DNA of 64,000 nucleotides from Peribacillus sp. FSL P2-0133 (GTDB taxonomy: Bacteria > Bacillota > Bacilli > Bacillales > DSM-1321), in contig NZ_CP150254.1 of assembly GCF_037975445.1 (NCBI RefSeq), forward strand, positions 2,292,001-2,356,000, given 5' to 3'. The translations under genes and the position numbers were made by a program. This document shows positions 1 through 7,842 of this stretch, one piece after another. Within the stretch, counting starts at the first letter, position 1, and every line of letters starts with the position of its first letter. Under the pieces are notes generated by a model, which saw nothing but the letters and a program-made list of their open reading frames with translations, had not been told where the DNA came from and did no database searches.

Positions 1-291
1 AAACCTGGAACATTCGCAAAGGGGAAAGAGGAAATTCGTCGGGCATTCATTGCTATCGCTGAATACTTTAATCATAGTTTAATCGTCAATCAAGAAAAGA
101 TGGCAATAATCGAAACGGGTGATACGGCATTGGTTGTCGCAAAAGCCCAGCTAAGTGCCAATCAAAAGGACGATTCCGAATTCTCTATGGAAAGAACCGC
201 AACATATGTATTTAAAAAGGATTCCACGGGTACCTGGCGCTGCATAATCGACAACTCTTATGGTGCTGAAATAATTGAAGAATTGAAGTAA
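1..291 (+). CDS. SnoaL/DUF4440-like protein, 5' end cut by window
   Basis: The reading frame is open from base 1 to a TAA at 291, so the gene begins upstream. The visible 96 residues include a stretch typical of the C-terminal half of small cone-shaped SnoaL/DUF4440 (YybH-like) proteins: a segment with GDTALVVAKAQ, a strand pattern R-T-A-T-Y-V-F-K-K and W-R-C-I-I-D-N-S-Y-G. The family covers isomerase-like and stress-associated small proteins of unclear substrate. No catalytic residue can be assigned from this fragment. It is followed by a strong terminator. The family call is moderate and the function is unknown. Confidence 0.6.
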   Translation, partial: KPGTFAKGKEEIRRAFIAIAEYFNHSLIVNQEKMAIIETGDTALVVAKAQLSANQKDDSEFSMERTATYVFKKDSTGTWRCIIDNSYGAEIIEELK

Positions 292-330
292 TTGGTGAAA
301 GCTGCCTTATATGGTGGCTTTTTATTTTTT
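281..330 (+). terminator. Rho-independent terminator, copy 1 of a repeated unit
   Basis: AAAGCTGCC and GGTGGCTTT pair around a TTATAT loop (two G-U pairs), followed by TTTTATTTTTT. About 50 bases here, starting inside the end of the upstream gene, are nearly identical to 10466-10515, where they end another gene. Confidence 0.85.
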
Positions 331-365
331 CAAGACTCAGCTGGCTACAACAAAAACATTAATTT

Positions 366-407
366 ACGACAAAACAAGACGACGAAATCTTTAAGATATC
401 GTCGTCT
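366..407 (-). terminator. Terminator of the als-aldh operon
   Basis: AGACGACGA pairs with TCGTCGTCT and an inner ATCTT/AAGAT extends the hairpin. Read leftwards it is followed by TTGTTTTGT. It lies about 30 bases after the aldehyde dehydrogenase stop. Confidence 0.75.
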
Positions 408-437
408 CATATACTAGGGTTATAATTTTCACTATGT

Positions 438-1871
438 TCATTCGTCGCTTATTTTAAAGCTGATAAACTTCTGCTCCATCATTTCATGCATCGCATATTT
501 GACGCCTTCCCGGCCAACGCCGCTGTCCTTCCAACCACCATAAGGCATATTATCAATTCGGTAAGTTGGGATATCATTGATGACGACCCCACCTGTTTCC
601 AAGCGTTCTGCCGCATAAAAAGCTCGTTCTATACTCGGTGTCATCACTCCTGAATTCAATCCGTAACGCGAATCATTTGCATCCTTGATGGCATCATCCA
701 GCGTATCGAATGGAAAAATACAGACAATCGGACCGAATACTTCGAAACGAAATACCTTTGAGTCACGATTTACATCTGTTAAGACGGTAGGTAAGAGAAC
801 ATTGCCTTCCACTGTACCGCCACACTCAATTTTTGCTCCTTCCTGTACTGCCTCGTCGATCCAACTTTGTAACCGCTCCAACGATTTTTTCGAAATGACC
901 GCAGTAATATTAGTGCTTTCCTCGAGAGGGGATCCGATGACAAGTCGTTTTGTCCTACTGACGAATCGCTCCAAGAATTGTTGATACAGTGAATTGTGGA
1001 CATAAATTCTTTGAATCGATATACACACCTGCCCATTATTTGTAAAAGAGCCCATCACACTTCGTTCTATGACTTTATCTACGTCGACTCCTTCATCAAT
1101 AATGAACGGCGAATTGGATCCGAGTTCAAGGGTAAGCTTACGAAAGCCTGCTTGCTGCTGGATAAGGTGTCCGACTTCCACACTGCCAGTAAAAGTCACT
1201 TTTTTTACATGTGGGTGGGTTGTCAAAGCTTCACTTAAGACATCCCCTTTGCCCGGAATGATGTTCAATACTCCTTCTGGAAGGCCTGCTTCTTTAAAAA
1301 TTTCTGCAAGCACGAGCGAACTAAGAGGCGTTTGTTCGGCAGGTTTTAATACAATAGAATTTCCAGCCGCAATAGCTGGACCAACTTTATGGGCAACAAG
1401 ATTAAATGGAAAGTTAAATGGGGTAATTGCCGTTACGACGCCAATCGGGGTACGAATCGTGAAACCAAAACGGTTTACTCCACCCTGTGCTGCATCCATC
1501 GGAATTTGTTCTCCATAGTTGTTCTTTGCCGCTTCTGCAGAAAAACGGTAGGTCTGAACTGTACGATTGATTTCCTCACGAGCATTTCGAATCGTTTTCG
1601 CGGCCTCTAGAGAAACGATTTTCGCAAGTTCTTCACTACGTTCTTCCATGATCGCTGCAGCTTTTACTAAAATTTCGGCTCGTGCATGTGCCGGGTAGGA
1701 TCGGTATTTCTGAAAAGCGGAATTTGCCTCAACAATTGCTTCAATGGCATCCGCTGGTTCAGCCTGTCCGATTTGTGCAATTTCTTCGTTTGAATGGGGA
1801 TTATATAATGGCTCATATGATTTTGCCTCCCGCCATTTACCACCAATCCACAATTGCCACTTTTTCTTCAT
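438..1871 (-). CDS. NAD(P)-dependent aldehyde dehydrogenase
   Basis: A 477-residue ALDH-superfamily enzyme that oxidises an aldehyde to its acid or thioester; the substrate is not determined. The oxyanion Asn is in TPFNFPFN (N153), the cofactor Lys in LKPAEQTP (K176), the general base Glu in LELGSNSP (E249) and the catalytic Cys in NNGQVCISIQR (C283). The length fits non-acylating ALDHs. The ATG at 1871 is preferred over a TTG 15 bases upstream because GGAGGG sits 8 bases before the ATG and overlaps the TTG codon. It is 27 bases downstream of the acetolactate synthase-like gene, so the two are probably co-transcribed. The pairing suggests use of a 2-oxoacid-derived aldehyde, but this is inference. 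Confidence 0.9.
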   Translation of the reverse strand: MKKKWQLWIGGKWREAKSYEPLYNPHSNEEIAQIGQAEPADAIEAIVEANSAFQKYRSYPAHARAEILVKAAAIMEERSEELAKIVSLEAAKTIRNAREEINRTVQTYRFSAEAAKNNYGEQIPMDAAQGGVNRFGFTIRTPIGVVTAITPFNFPFNLVAHKVGPAIAAGNSIVLKPAEQTPLSSLVLAEIFKEAGLPEGVLNIIPGKGDVLSEALTTHPHVKKVTFTGSVEVGHLIQQQAGFRKLTLELGSNSPFIIDEGVDVDKVIERSVMGSFTNNGQVCISIQRIYVHNSLYQQFLERFVSRTKRLVIGSPLEESTNITAVISKKSLERLQSWIDEAVQEGAKIECGGTVEGNVLLPTVLTDVNRDSKVFRFEVFGPIVCIFPFDTLDDAIKDANDSRYGLNSGVMTPSIERAFYAAERLETGGVVINDIPTYRIDNMPYGGWKDSGVGREGVKYAMHEMMEQKFISFKISDE

Positions 1872-1898
1872 CTGAAATCCCTCCAATAATATCTGCCT

Positions 1899-3533
1899 TT
1901 ATAGTTTACAAATATAATCACCTAGTGTTTTCGAGAGCTTTACATTTTCCGAATAATCGACATCCACATCAATCAAGACAATTTCCTGACTCGAAATTGC
2001 TTCTTCTAATGCATGAAGCAATTCATCGGAGTGGGTTACTTTCACTCCTTTAACACCAAAACTTTTAGCGAAGCTTAAAAAGTCTGGGTCTGTAAACTCA
2101 ATCGCATTCGTACGATCAAATTTATTCAATTGCTTCCACTCAATTAAGCCGTATTTTGAATCATGGAAAATGACTATCACGAAGGCAAGACCTAGACGTT
2201 TTGCAGTTGCCAATTCAACCCCATTCATCAGAAATCCGCCATCCCCTGTAACCGCTATGACAGGTTTATCAGGTTTTGCCAGTTTGGCTGCAATTGCGCC
2301 AGGAATGGCAATTCCCATCGATGCAAAGCCATTAGAAATGATAGTGTGATTAGGCATTTCCGGCTGATACAACCGAGCCATCCATAATTTATGGGCTCCC
2401 ACATCCGAAATGACAATGGCATTGCCCTTGTCCGCCCTTTTCAAATCGGCGATAATTCGCTGAGGGATGATAGGACTTCCTGATACATCATCCGAAGAAT
2501 GAAATTTTTCTATGATTTGAGACCTTAACCTTTTCACTTCAGGCCAAAGCTCCTTTTCTACTACACCAGTGGACAAGGCTTCAAGTCCCTCCGAAACGTT
2601 CCCGACCAATTCAGCTTGAACTGGGTAATAAGCATCAATCTCAGCCGGTCGAGCATCAATATGAATAATCGGATTCATTGCCTCATCGTTCCAATACTTT
2701 GGCAAATACTCGACGAAATCATAACCGACGGTGATAATAAGATCGGCCAAATCAAACCCGCATAGAACATAATCCCTTGCTTGCATCCCTACTGTAAAAA
2801 GGGTCAATGGATGGTTGGAAGGTAAAACTCCTTTGGCCATGAACGAATTCACAACGGGAATTTGCTTCTCTTCTGCAAATTTCCGTAAGAACTCAGCAGC
2901 TCCATCGCGGACTACGCCATTACCAGCTAGAATTATAGGCTTTTTTGCGCGATTTATTAATTCGACGGCTTTTTTGATTTCTTCCTCTGCAGGGCGGGAT
3001 CTAGGCATTGGTGTAACCGGAAGAGGTTCACCTTCTGTATCCATCATCGCCACATCTTCGGGGAGTTCGATATGAACAGCTCCCGGCTTTTCTATGACTG
3101 CAGTTTTAAATGCTTTACGGATAATTTCAGGAATCGTATGCGGCACCTTAATTTGTTGATTCCATTTCGTTACTTCATTAAAAACCCCAATAATGTCCAC
3201 ATATTGATGCGACTCCTTATGAATTCGATCAAGGCCCGCCTGACCTGTAATCGCGACAACAGGGGAATAATCCAGATAAGCACTTCCTATCCCTGTCAAT
3301 AAATTTGTTGCACCCGGTCCCAATGTACCCAAGCAGACGCCAGGCTTTCCAGTCAGCCGGCCATAAATGTCTGCCATAAAAGCTGCAGCCTGTTCATGAT
3401 GAACCAAGATAAATTTAATATCAGAACTTATTAGAGAATCAATAAGATCCGTATTTTCCTCACCAGGGATCCCAAAAATATACTGAACCCCTTCATTCTC
3501 TAAACATCTTACGAACAAATCAGATGCCTTCAA
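1899..3533 (-). CDS. Acetolactate synthase-type ThDP enzyme, large subunit
   Basis: A 544-residue thiamine diphosphate enzyme of the AlsS/IlvB group, which condenses two pyruvates to 2-acetolactate. The catalytic Glu is in VHHEQAAAFMADIYGR (E47). The ThDP-Mg motif is GDGGFLMNGVELATA, at roughly residues 430-445. The C-terminal part resembles catabolic AlsS (a Y-S-E-N-V-K-L-like tail). The start is TTG with GAGGAGGG 6-7 bases upstream. There is no small regulatory subunit (IlvH) next to it, which fits a catabolic AlsS-like enzyme. The usual partner acetolactate decarboxylase is absent; the neighbour is an aldehyde dehydrogenase, so the substrate may differ from classical AlsS. Confidence 0.85.
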   Translation of the reverse strand: MKASDLFVRCLENEGVQYIFGIPGEENTDLIDSLISSDIKFILVHHEQAAAFMADIYGRLTGKPGVCLGTLGPGATNLLTGIGSAYLDYSPVVAITGQAGLDRIHKESHQYVDIIGVFNEVTKWNQQIKVPHTIPEIIRKAFKTAVIEKPGAVHIELPEDVAMMDTEGEPLPVTPMPRSRPAEEEIKKAVELINRAKKPIILAGNGVVRDGAAEFLRKFAEEKQIPVVNSFMAKGVLPSNHPLTLFTVGMQARDYVLCGFDLADLIITVGYDFVEYLPKYWNDEAMNPIIHIDARPAEIDAYYPVQAELVGNVSEGLEALSTGVVEKELWPEVKRLRSQIIEKFHSSDDVSGSPIIPQRIIADLKRADKGNAIVISDVGAHKLWMARLYQPEMPNHTIISNGFASMGIAIPGAIAAKLAKPDKPVIAVTGDGGFLMNGVELATAKRLGLAFVIVIFHDSKYGLIEWKQLNKFDRTNAIEFTDPDFLSFAKSFGVKGVKVTHSDELLHALEEAISSQEIVLIDVDVDYSENVKLSKTLGDYICKL

Positions 3534-4120
3534 ATTATTCCCTCCTCAACCATTTCAATTTCTTTCCCTATATGTTGGCTTTGCCTATTAGAAATTATGT
3601 ACTTACGTATTGTTAAAACCATTTCGAACATTTGCAACTCTATATAAAGAAATTCAGGTTTTAGTAAATTAACCTCAATAGTTATAACTTGGAGAAGTAA
3701 AATGGAAATCGCAAGTCGTTTATTAATCATCTCATTTATTACTGTTGCACTTGTTGTAATGGCACTTATCCTTTTCAAAAAATACTTTTACGATTTCGGG
3801 GGCTTTTTCTGTTAACCCCTTGTCAATCCAGTGTTCTTCCAATTTTCTTTTCAGTCTTTTTTAACAAAACTTTATTTTAACTCGAACAGTGGTATGCTGG
3901 TTGATGGTGTGGACTTCGGCAGAAGATATTTTGGTTGTACAGAGAATGTGAAGTTAAAATAAACATTTCCGATACAAACCCCGATTTCGTGAAAAAAACA
4001 TTTCCGCAGTTTGATAAAAAGTGCTTAAGCATGGTATAAGTGTAAAGGAAGCAGGGACATTCTGCTTTTTACTTTTGGGATAAGGGGTTGGCCTGGTTCC
4101 CATAATGAAAGGATTGGAAT
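3534..4120. other. Intergenic region without a convincing gene
   Basis: It carries the ribosome site of the leftward acetolactate synthase gene and, at 4108-4113, AAAGGA serving the dihydrouridine synthase. A leftward frame at 3530-3778 has no ribosome site and is not accepted. The motif AAACATTTCCG occurs twice (near 3961 and 4001). Nothing else is recognisable. Confidence 0.5.
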
Positions 4121-5110
4121 TTGAATATGAAAGATAATTTTTGGCGTGATTTACCACGACCTTTTTTTATACTGGCACCAATGGAAGATGTGACGGATGT
4201 AGTTTTTCGCCATGTAGTGAGTGAAGCAGGCAGACCGGATGTGTTTTTTACAGAGTTTACAAACACGGAGAGTTATTGTCACCCAGAGGGCATCCATAGT
4301 GTGCGTGGGCGTTTGACTTTTACAGAGGATGAACAACCGATGGTAGCCCATATATGGGGGGATAAGCCTGAATACTTTCGACAAATGAGTATTGGTATGG
4401 CGAAACTAGGCTATCGGGGTGTGGATATCAATATGGGCTGTCCTGTACCTAATGTGACACAGAATGGGAAGGGAAGTGGCCTTATTCGTCGTCCAGAAGT
4501 TGCAGCAGATTTAATACAAGCAGCAAAAGCAGGAGGATTGCCGGTAAGTGTAAAGACAAGGCTTGGTTTCACGGATGTAGACGAATGGCACGACTGGCTA
4601 ACACACATATTGAAACAAGACATTGTTAATCTTTCCATTCATCTGCGTACAAAAAAGGAAATGAGCAAAGTAGATGCTCATTGGGAACTAATCCCGGAGA
4701 TTAAGAAACTTCGTGACCAGGTTGCACCAGATACACTCTTGACGATCAATGGGGATATCCCTGACCGTCAAACTGGCTTAAAGCTCGCTCATCAATACGG
4801 TATTGATGGGATTATGATTGGGCGTGGTATCTTCAATAATCCATTTGCCTTTGAAAAGCAGCCGAAAGATCATAGTAGTAATGAATTGCTTGATCTCTTA
4901 AGGTTGCATCTGGATCTCCATGATAAATATTCAAAATTAGAGCTACGACCGTTCAAGGCTCTTCATCGCTTTTTTAAGATATATGTCCGAGGGTTTCGAG
5001 GGGCAAGTGAATTAAGAAATCAATTAATGAGCACAGAGTCAACAGATGAAGTGCGTGCATTGCTCGATAACTTTGGGTCAAAGAATCTTGATGGAATGGG
5101 GGAACAGTAG
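4121..5110 (+). CDS. tRNA-dihydrouridine synthase
   Basis: A 329-residue FMN-dependent Dus enzyme that reduces uridine to dihydrouridine in tRNA. The N-terminal TIM barrel starts with LAPMEDVTD (residues 18-26). The catalytic Cys is in MGCPVPNV (C107), with the K-G-S-G loop just after it. VKTRLG and [11 protein letters not shown] are the phosphate/FMN-binding strands. The C-terminal helical part (about 240-325) resembles the tRNA-binding domain. The start is TTG at 4121 with AAAGGA 7 bases upstream; an ATG two codons later is possible. It stands alone, followed by an IS remnant. The Dus subfamily (DusB or DusC-like) cannot be fixed by eye. Confidence 0.88.
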   Translation: MNMKDNFWRDLPRPFFILAPMEDVTDVVFRHVVSEAGRPDVFFTEFTNTESYCHPEGIHSVRGRLTFTEDEQPMVAHIWGDKPEYFRQMSIGMAKLGYRGVDINMGCPVPNVTQNGKGSGLIRRPEVAADLIQAAKAGGLPVSVKTRLGFTDVDEWHDWLTHILKQDIVNLSIHLRTKKEMSKVDAHWELIPEIKKLRDQVAPDTLLTINGDIPDRQTGLKLAHQYGIDGIMIGRGIFNNPFAFEKQPKDHSSNELLDLLRLHLDLHDKYSKLELRPFKALHRFFKIYVRGFRGASELRNQLMSTESTDEVRALLDNFGSKNLDGMGEQ

Positions 5111-5181
5111 AAGTGTCCCCATTCAAGGTAAAAGCGAAGTAGGATGTTAAACTGGTGTGCCCCAAAAAGTTAGAGTTTATA

Positions 5182-5283
5182 CTAAGCAGTTAATTGGCTA
5201 ATGTGAAGGCGGTATTGAACAGGACTCATTCCCGCCAATTTTTGTTTTATTTGTTTGTTATTATAGTAATCTATGTTAGGTTA
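5182..5283 (-). pseudogene. 3' remnant of an IS3-family (IS150 group) transposase
   Basis: Read leftwards, the last 30-odd codons give Y-Y-N-N-K-Q-I-K-Q-K-L, then GMSPVQYR and a stop. This is the conserved C-terminal end of IS150-group OrfB integrases. Twenty bases past the stop lies TGTGCCCCAAAAAGTTAGAG (5156-5175), typical of an IS3-family inverted-repeat end. The rest of the element is missing; the upstream edge near 5283 is abrupt. The remnant shows past insertion activity between the dihydrouridine synthase gene and the peptidoglycan-binding gene. Confidence 0.75.
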
Positions 5284-5395
5284 TGAATTTGCAAATACGC
5301 AAATGGGGAAGACGATTATTTTCTTCAATATTTTAGATGAGTTATCAGCCTACAAGTAAAAAACACAGATAAATGGCGTCTTAAATGAAATATTG

Positions 5396-5434
5396 CTAAC
5401 GGAATCAGGTGATACTGGTTCCGTTAGTTTTTTT
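5396..5434 (+). terminator. Strong Rho-independent terminator
   Basis: CTAACGGAA pairs perfectly with TTCCGTTAG and is followed by seven T. No intact gene lies directly upstream, so it is probably left over from a lost gene. Confidence 0.8.
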
Positions 5435-5632
5435 GTAAAATCACCAACACCACTTGTGTTCTCAATTACAGGCCACGTACGTGGAGGTGTAGTGAAAATA
5501 AAAAACCCTACCTTTCATCTCAATTAATATAAATAAACATTGTGGTTGAATTATTGGACTTAATGGAATCTATTTTTGAAAAAGTACTGTATAAATGATA
5601 GTTTAAAAAATTGACAGGGAAGGGGTTGTGGG

Positions 5633-5732
5633 TTCAAATTCCTCACAGGTCATCAACTGCCAAAGGCTCAAATCCTTGATATAACAGGGGTTTGGGCCTT
5701 TTTTATTTTGTCTTACTGGATGCGTTTAGATC
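5633..5732 (+). repeat. tRNA-3'-end-like repeat, copy 1
   Basis: GGTTCAAATTCC resembles a T-arm; then comes CACAGGTCATCA and a hairpin AAAGGCTCAAA...TTTGGGCCTTTTTT acting as a terminator. It is about 90% identical to 16840-16940. No complete tRNA precedes it. A scrap of the same sequence (CACAGGTCATCAA) recurs at 30022-30035. Confidence 0.7.
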
Positions 5733-6037
5733 AACTATAGTGATTTGCTCACATTTTGCTAACGGGACTTCTTAAGGGCGTAGTGGAAAATATCAGCCAC
5801 TTCATCATCTAATTTAGGATTAGGTTAATTTAAAAATATGCTCCCTCTTGCATAACCATGATGCCGTAATCATTGGCCCAAATTAAAGGTTTGATCGGGA
5901 TGCCGGTGATTAGCTATGGTTCATCACACTGTTTGTTTAGCAAGTTCAAAACAGGACATTGGTCGGAAGGGAAATATAAAATCTGAGGGGAAAAGGTAAG
6001 GTAGTTCGGATGTACAAAAAAAGAGGGAGATGGAGCT

Positions 6038-6523
6038 ATGAAGAAATTACTTACTAGTTTGGTAGTATTAGCAATGGCCCTTGGGATATCTTTTTCCACT
6101 GCTTCAGCATCAGCTGGAGGGTTTCACCATCCCGAAAGCTGGGATAAAAACTCTATTTTGCGGAAGGACTCTCATGGGGTGGAAATCAGAAATATGCAGT
6201 ATATCCTGAATGTCATGGGTTTTTATACGGATTCAGCAGTGGTTGACGTTGATGGAATTTTTGGACCAAAAACCGAAGCGGGTGTAAAGAAATATCAAAA
6301 AGAAAACAACTTGAAAGTGGATGGTGTGGTTGGCCCACGGACGTGGGATAGCTTCTCGCAATATATTAAGAAGTATGGTAATGAAACATATGGAGCAGGC
6401 GGAAACATGGGACTAAGAATTAAATGGAAGTACGACAATTCTTCCTATACATCCGGCTCTAAAGCCTATATTTACGGTAATGGGGATACATTAAGCGACC
6501 AATATCGCTTGTATGCGAATTAA
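6038..6523 (+). CDS. Secreted peptidoglycan-binding domain protein
   Basis: A 161-residue exported protein. The signal peptide is MKKLLTSLVVLAMALGIS with an A-S-A-S-A cleavage region near residues 24-27. One PG_binding_1 repeat spans about residues 45-105, with V-E-I-R-N-M-Q-Y-I-L-N, then VDGIFGPKTEAGVKKYQ and VDGVVGPRTW, the typical D-G-x-x-G-P-x-T motif occurring twice. No catalytic domain follows; the last 50 residues are a Tyr/Gly/Ser-rich tail. The protein probably binds the cell wall. GGGAGATGGAGCT precedes the ATG. It is monocistronic and closed by a terminator at 6560-6595. Confidence 0.88.
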   Translation: MKKLLTSLVVLAMALGISFSTASASAGGFHHPESWDKNSILRKDSHGVEIRNMQYILNVMGFYTDSAVVDVDGIFGPKTEAGVKKYQKENNLKVDGVVGPRTWDSFSQYIKKYGNETYGAGGNMGLRIKWKYDNSSYTSGSKAYIYGNGDTLSDQYRLYAN

Positions 6524-6559
6524 GATACAGGAAGGACCAATGAATTTCCCCTTCATATG

Positions 6560-6595
6560 AAAAACGTGCCTATAAATGGGCACGTTTTTATTTTT
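6560..6595 (+). terminator. Terminator after peptidoglycan-binding gene
   Basis: AAAAACGTGCC pairs with GGGCACGTTTTT around a short AT-rich loop and is followed by a T-rich run. Confidence 0.85.
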
Positions 6596-7028
6596 GGCCT
6601 TCACGACTTGATTTTTATGTTCTACCTATGATCCATAACTTTCTTATCATAAAGTAATTGAAGTGAATCTTGGATGGTTTGAAAAGAATCAAATCAAAGA
6701 AGGAGATTATGTAAAGTTTGATTGAATTCATATCACCTCAGCTCTAGTTCTAAGAGGCGAGGTGATATCTGGTTTTGGCGCAAGTTTTGCGGATTGTGAT
6801 CCCCGCATATTCAATATTAGCCATCCGATACATCGACGCTTTTTTACATCTCGAAATTTTAAAAACCAAATATAAATTATGCAATATTGAATTTTTTATT
6901 CTGATACGCATGATGATATTGCCAACTTTACTAATGATTGGCCGTTATAATAGTATTTTGTTAATTTGGAATAAGAATTGCATATTGAATAAATAGAAAA
7001 TTCAAAAAATAGAAGGAGGACAAGAGAA
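6596..7028. other. AT-rich intergenic region
   Basis: It contains an inverted repeat (ATATCACCTC at 6730-6739 and GAGGTGATAT at 6759-6768) with no T-run. Right after it, GGTTTTGGCGCAAGTTTTGC (6771-6790) faintly resembles an IS6-type end. No gene is supported. Confidence 0.4.
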
Positions 7029-7046
7029 ATGTATATTTCCAAATAA
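7029..7046 (+). CDS. Five-codon leader ORF (MYISK)
   Basis: A near-perfect ribosome site (AGAAGGAGG at 7011-7019) sits 9 bases before ATG TAT ATT TCC AAA TAA. The stop codon lies inside a perfect palindrome (AAATAAC...GTTATTT, 7041-7057) followed by extra T's. The arrangement resembles an attenuator or a translated leader upstream of the regulator gene. It could instead be the beheaded start of a lost gene. There is no functional evidence. Confidence 0.35.
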   Translation: MYISK

Positions 7047-7066
7047 CGAGGTTATTTTTTGTATAA

Positions 7067-7081
7067 ACTGGTCTGACCGGT
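7067..7081. promoter_or_regulatory. FadR-family (FCD/GntR) operator
   Basis: ACTGGTCTGACCGGT is a palindrome centred on GGTC-T-GACC, the classical core bound by FadR-subfamily GntR regulators such as LldR and PdhR. It lies 16 bases before the FCD-type regulator gene, so autoregulation of the operon is likely. A second GGTCTGA half-site overlaps it on the right (7079-7085). Confidence 0.7.
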
Positions 7082-7096
7082 CTGATATCTAAAGCA

Positions 7097-7819
7097 ATGG
7101 AGTTGAACTTAAAGATGACAATTGTAAGTGAAACTGTTCAAAAGTTTTTATGTGATTTTATTCTTAAGAATAATCTTATGAGTGGTGACCAGCTTCCGTC
7201 TGAAAGAGAATTGGCAAAACTATTAGAAGTAAGCAGATCTTCTGTAAGAGAGGCATTGCAATCACTTTCTGAAAAAGAAATTATTGAAAAAAAAATAGGA
7301 AAGGGGGTGTATGTAAAGAAAAGTTTACATCTCAATGACAAGGCATTTTCAAGCACGTTCGAAATATCTGTCAATATCGATAATTCTCTAGACTTATTAG
7401 AACTTCGCAAAGTAATTGAAGCTGAAATCGCTTATTTGGCTGCAAAAAGGATAAAACCGAGTGAAATCCATATTCTTGAACAATCGCTGGTCGACTTAGA
7501 AGTGTGTATAAAAATGGAAACTTCTATTATCGTTCCCGATCTTGTATTTCATAGAACGCTTGCACGATCGACAAACAACCAAGTGATTATTGATATGTAC
7601 AATAATATTTCGGAATTTTTCAAAAAAGTAAGGATTGAAATGGCAATTTATGATGATACAAAAAATGCACTTTATTACCATCAACAGATCTTGAAGGCGG
7701 TGAAAAAAGGAGATTCAGATAGAAGTTCTAAATTAATGAAAGAACATATTGAAGATGTGAAAAGCCATTATATCAAAATGGTAGAGGAGTATAAGAGCGT
7801 CCAAAACACTCACACCTGA
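7097..7819 (+). CDS. FadR/GntR-family transcriptional regulator with FCD domain
   Basis: A 240-residue regulator. The winged helix is at about residues 12-80, with SGDQLPSERELAKLLEVSRSS and the recognition helix S-V-R-E-A-L-Q-S-L. The FCD effector domain is at about 95-225; D-L-L-E-L-R-K-V-I-E and later His/Asp/Asn positions fit the metal/ligand pocket. The ATG at 7097 lacks a good ribosome site; an ATG at 7115 is an alternative with GGAG 12 bases before it. It is first in an apparent operon with a permease (23-bp gap) and an amidohydrolase, and an FCD-type operator lies directly upstream. It probably senses the substrate or product of the amidohydrolase. Confidence 0.88.
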   Translation: MELNLKMTIVSETVQKFLCDFILKNNLMSGDQLPSERELAKLLEVSRSSVREALQSLSEKEIIEKKIGKGVYVKKSLHLNDKAFSSTFEISVNIDNSLDLLELRKVIEAEIAYLAAKRIKPSEIHILEQSLVDLEVCIKMETSIIVPDLVFHRTLARSTNNQVIIDMYNNISEFFKKVRIEMAIYDDTKNALYYHQQILKAVKKGDSDRSSKLMKEHIEDVKSHYIKMVEEYKSVQNTHT

Positions 7820-7842
7820 TACCAATAATAGGGGGAAATAAA

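Larger units (their letters stand above)
5111..6037. other. Intergenic region with IS debris, terminator and tRNA-end-like repeat
   Basis: This 930-bp stretch holds an IS3-type end and transposase tail (5156-5283), a terminator (5396-5434) and a repeat resembling a tRNA 3' end plus terminator (5633-5732). Between 5281 and 5359 a short frame (EFANTQMGKTIIFF...) faintly recalls a serine recombinase fragment but is too weak to call. The last 60 bases carry the ribosome site of the next gene. Confidence 0.6.

Noticed and set aside
3530..3778. 82-codon leftward frame overlapping the acetolactate synthase start
   Set aside because: TTG start without a ribosome site, no family resemblance, and it lies over the ribosome site region of the real gene.
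5281..5360. Serine-recombinase-like peptide E-F-A-N-T-Q-M-G-K
   Set aside because: Too short and too weak; could be chance.
6775..6996. 73-codon hydrophobic frame and possible IS6-type end
   Set aside because: TTG start without ribosome site; the IS-end resemblance is limited to about 20 bases and no transposase remnant is seen.
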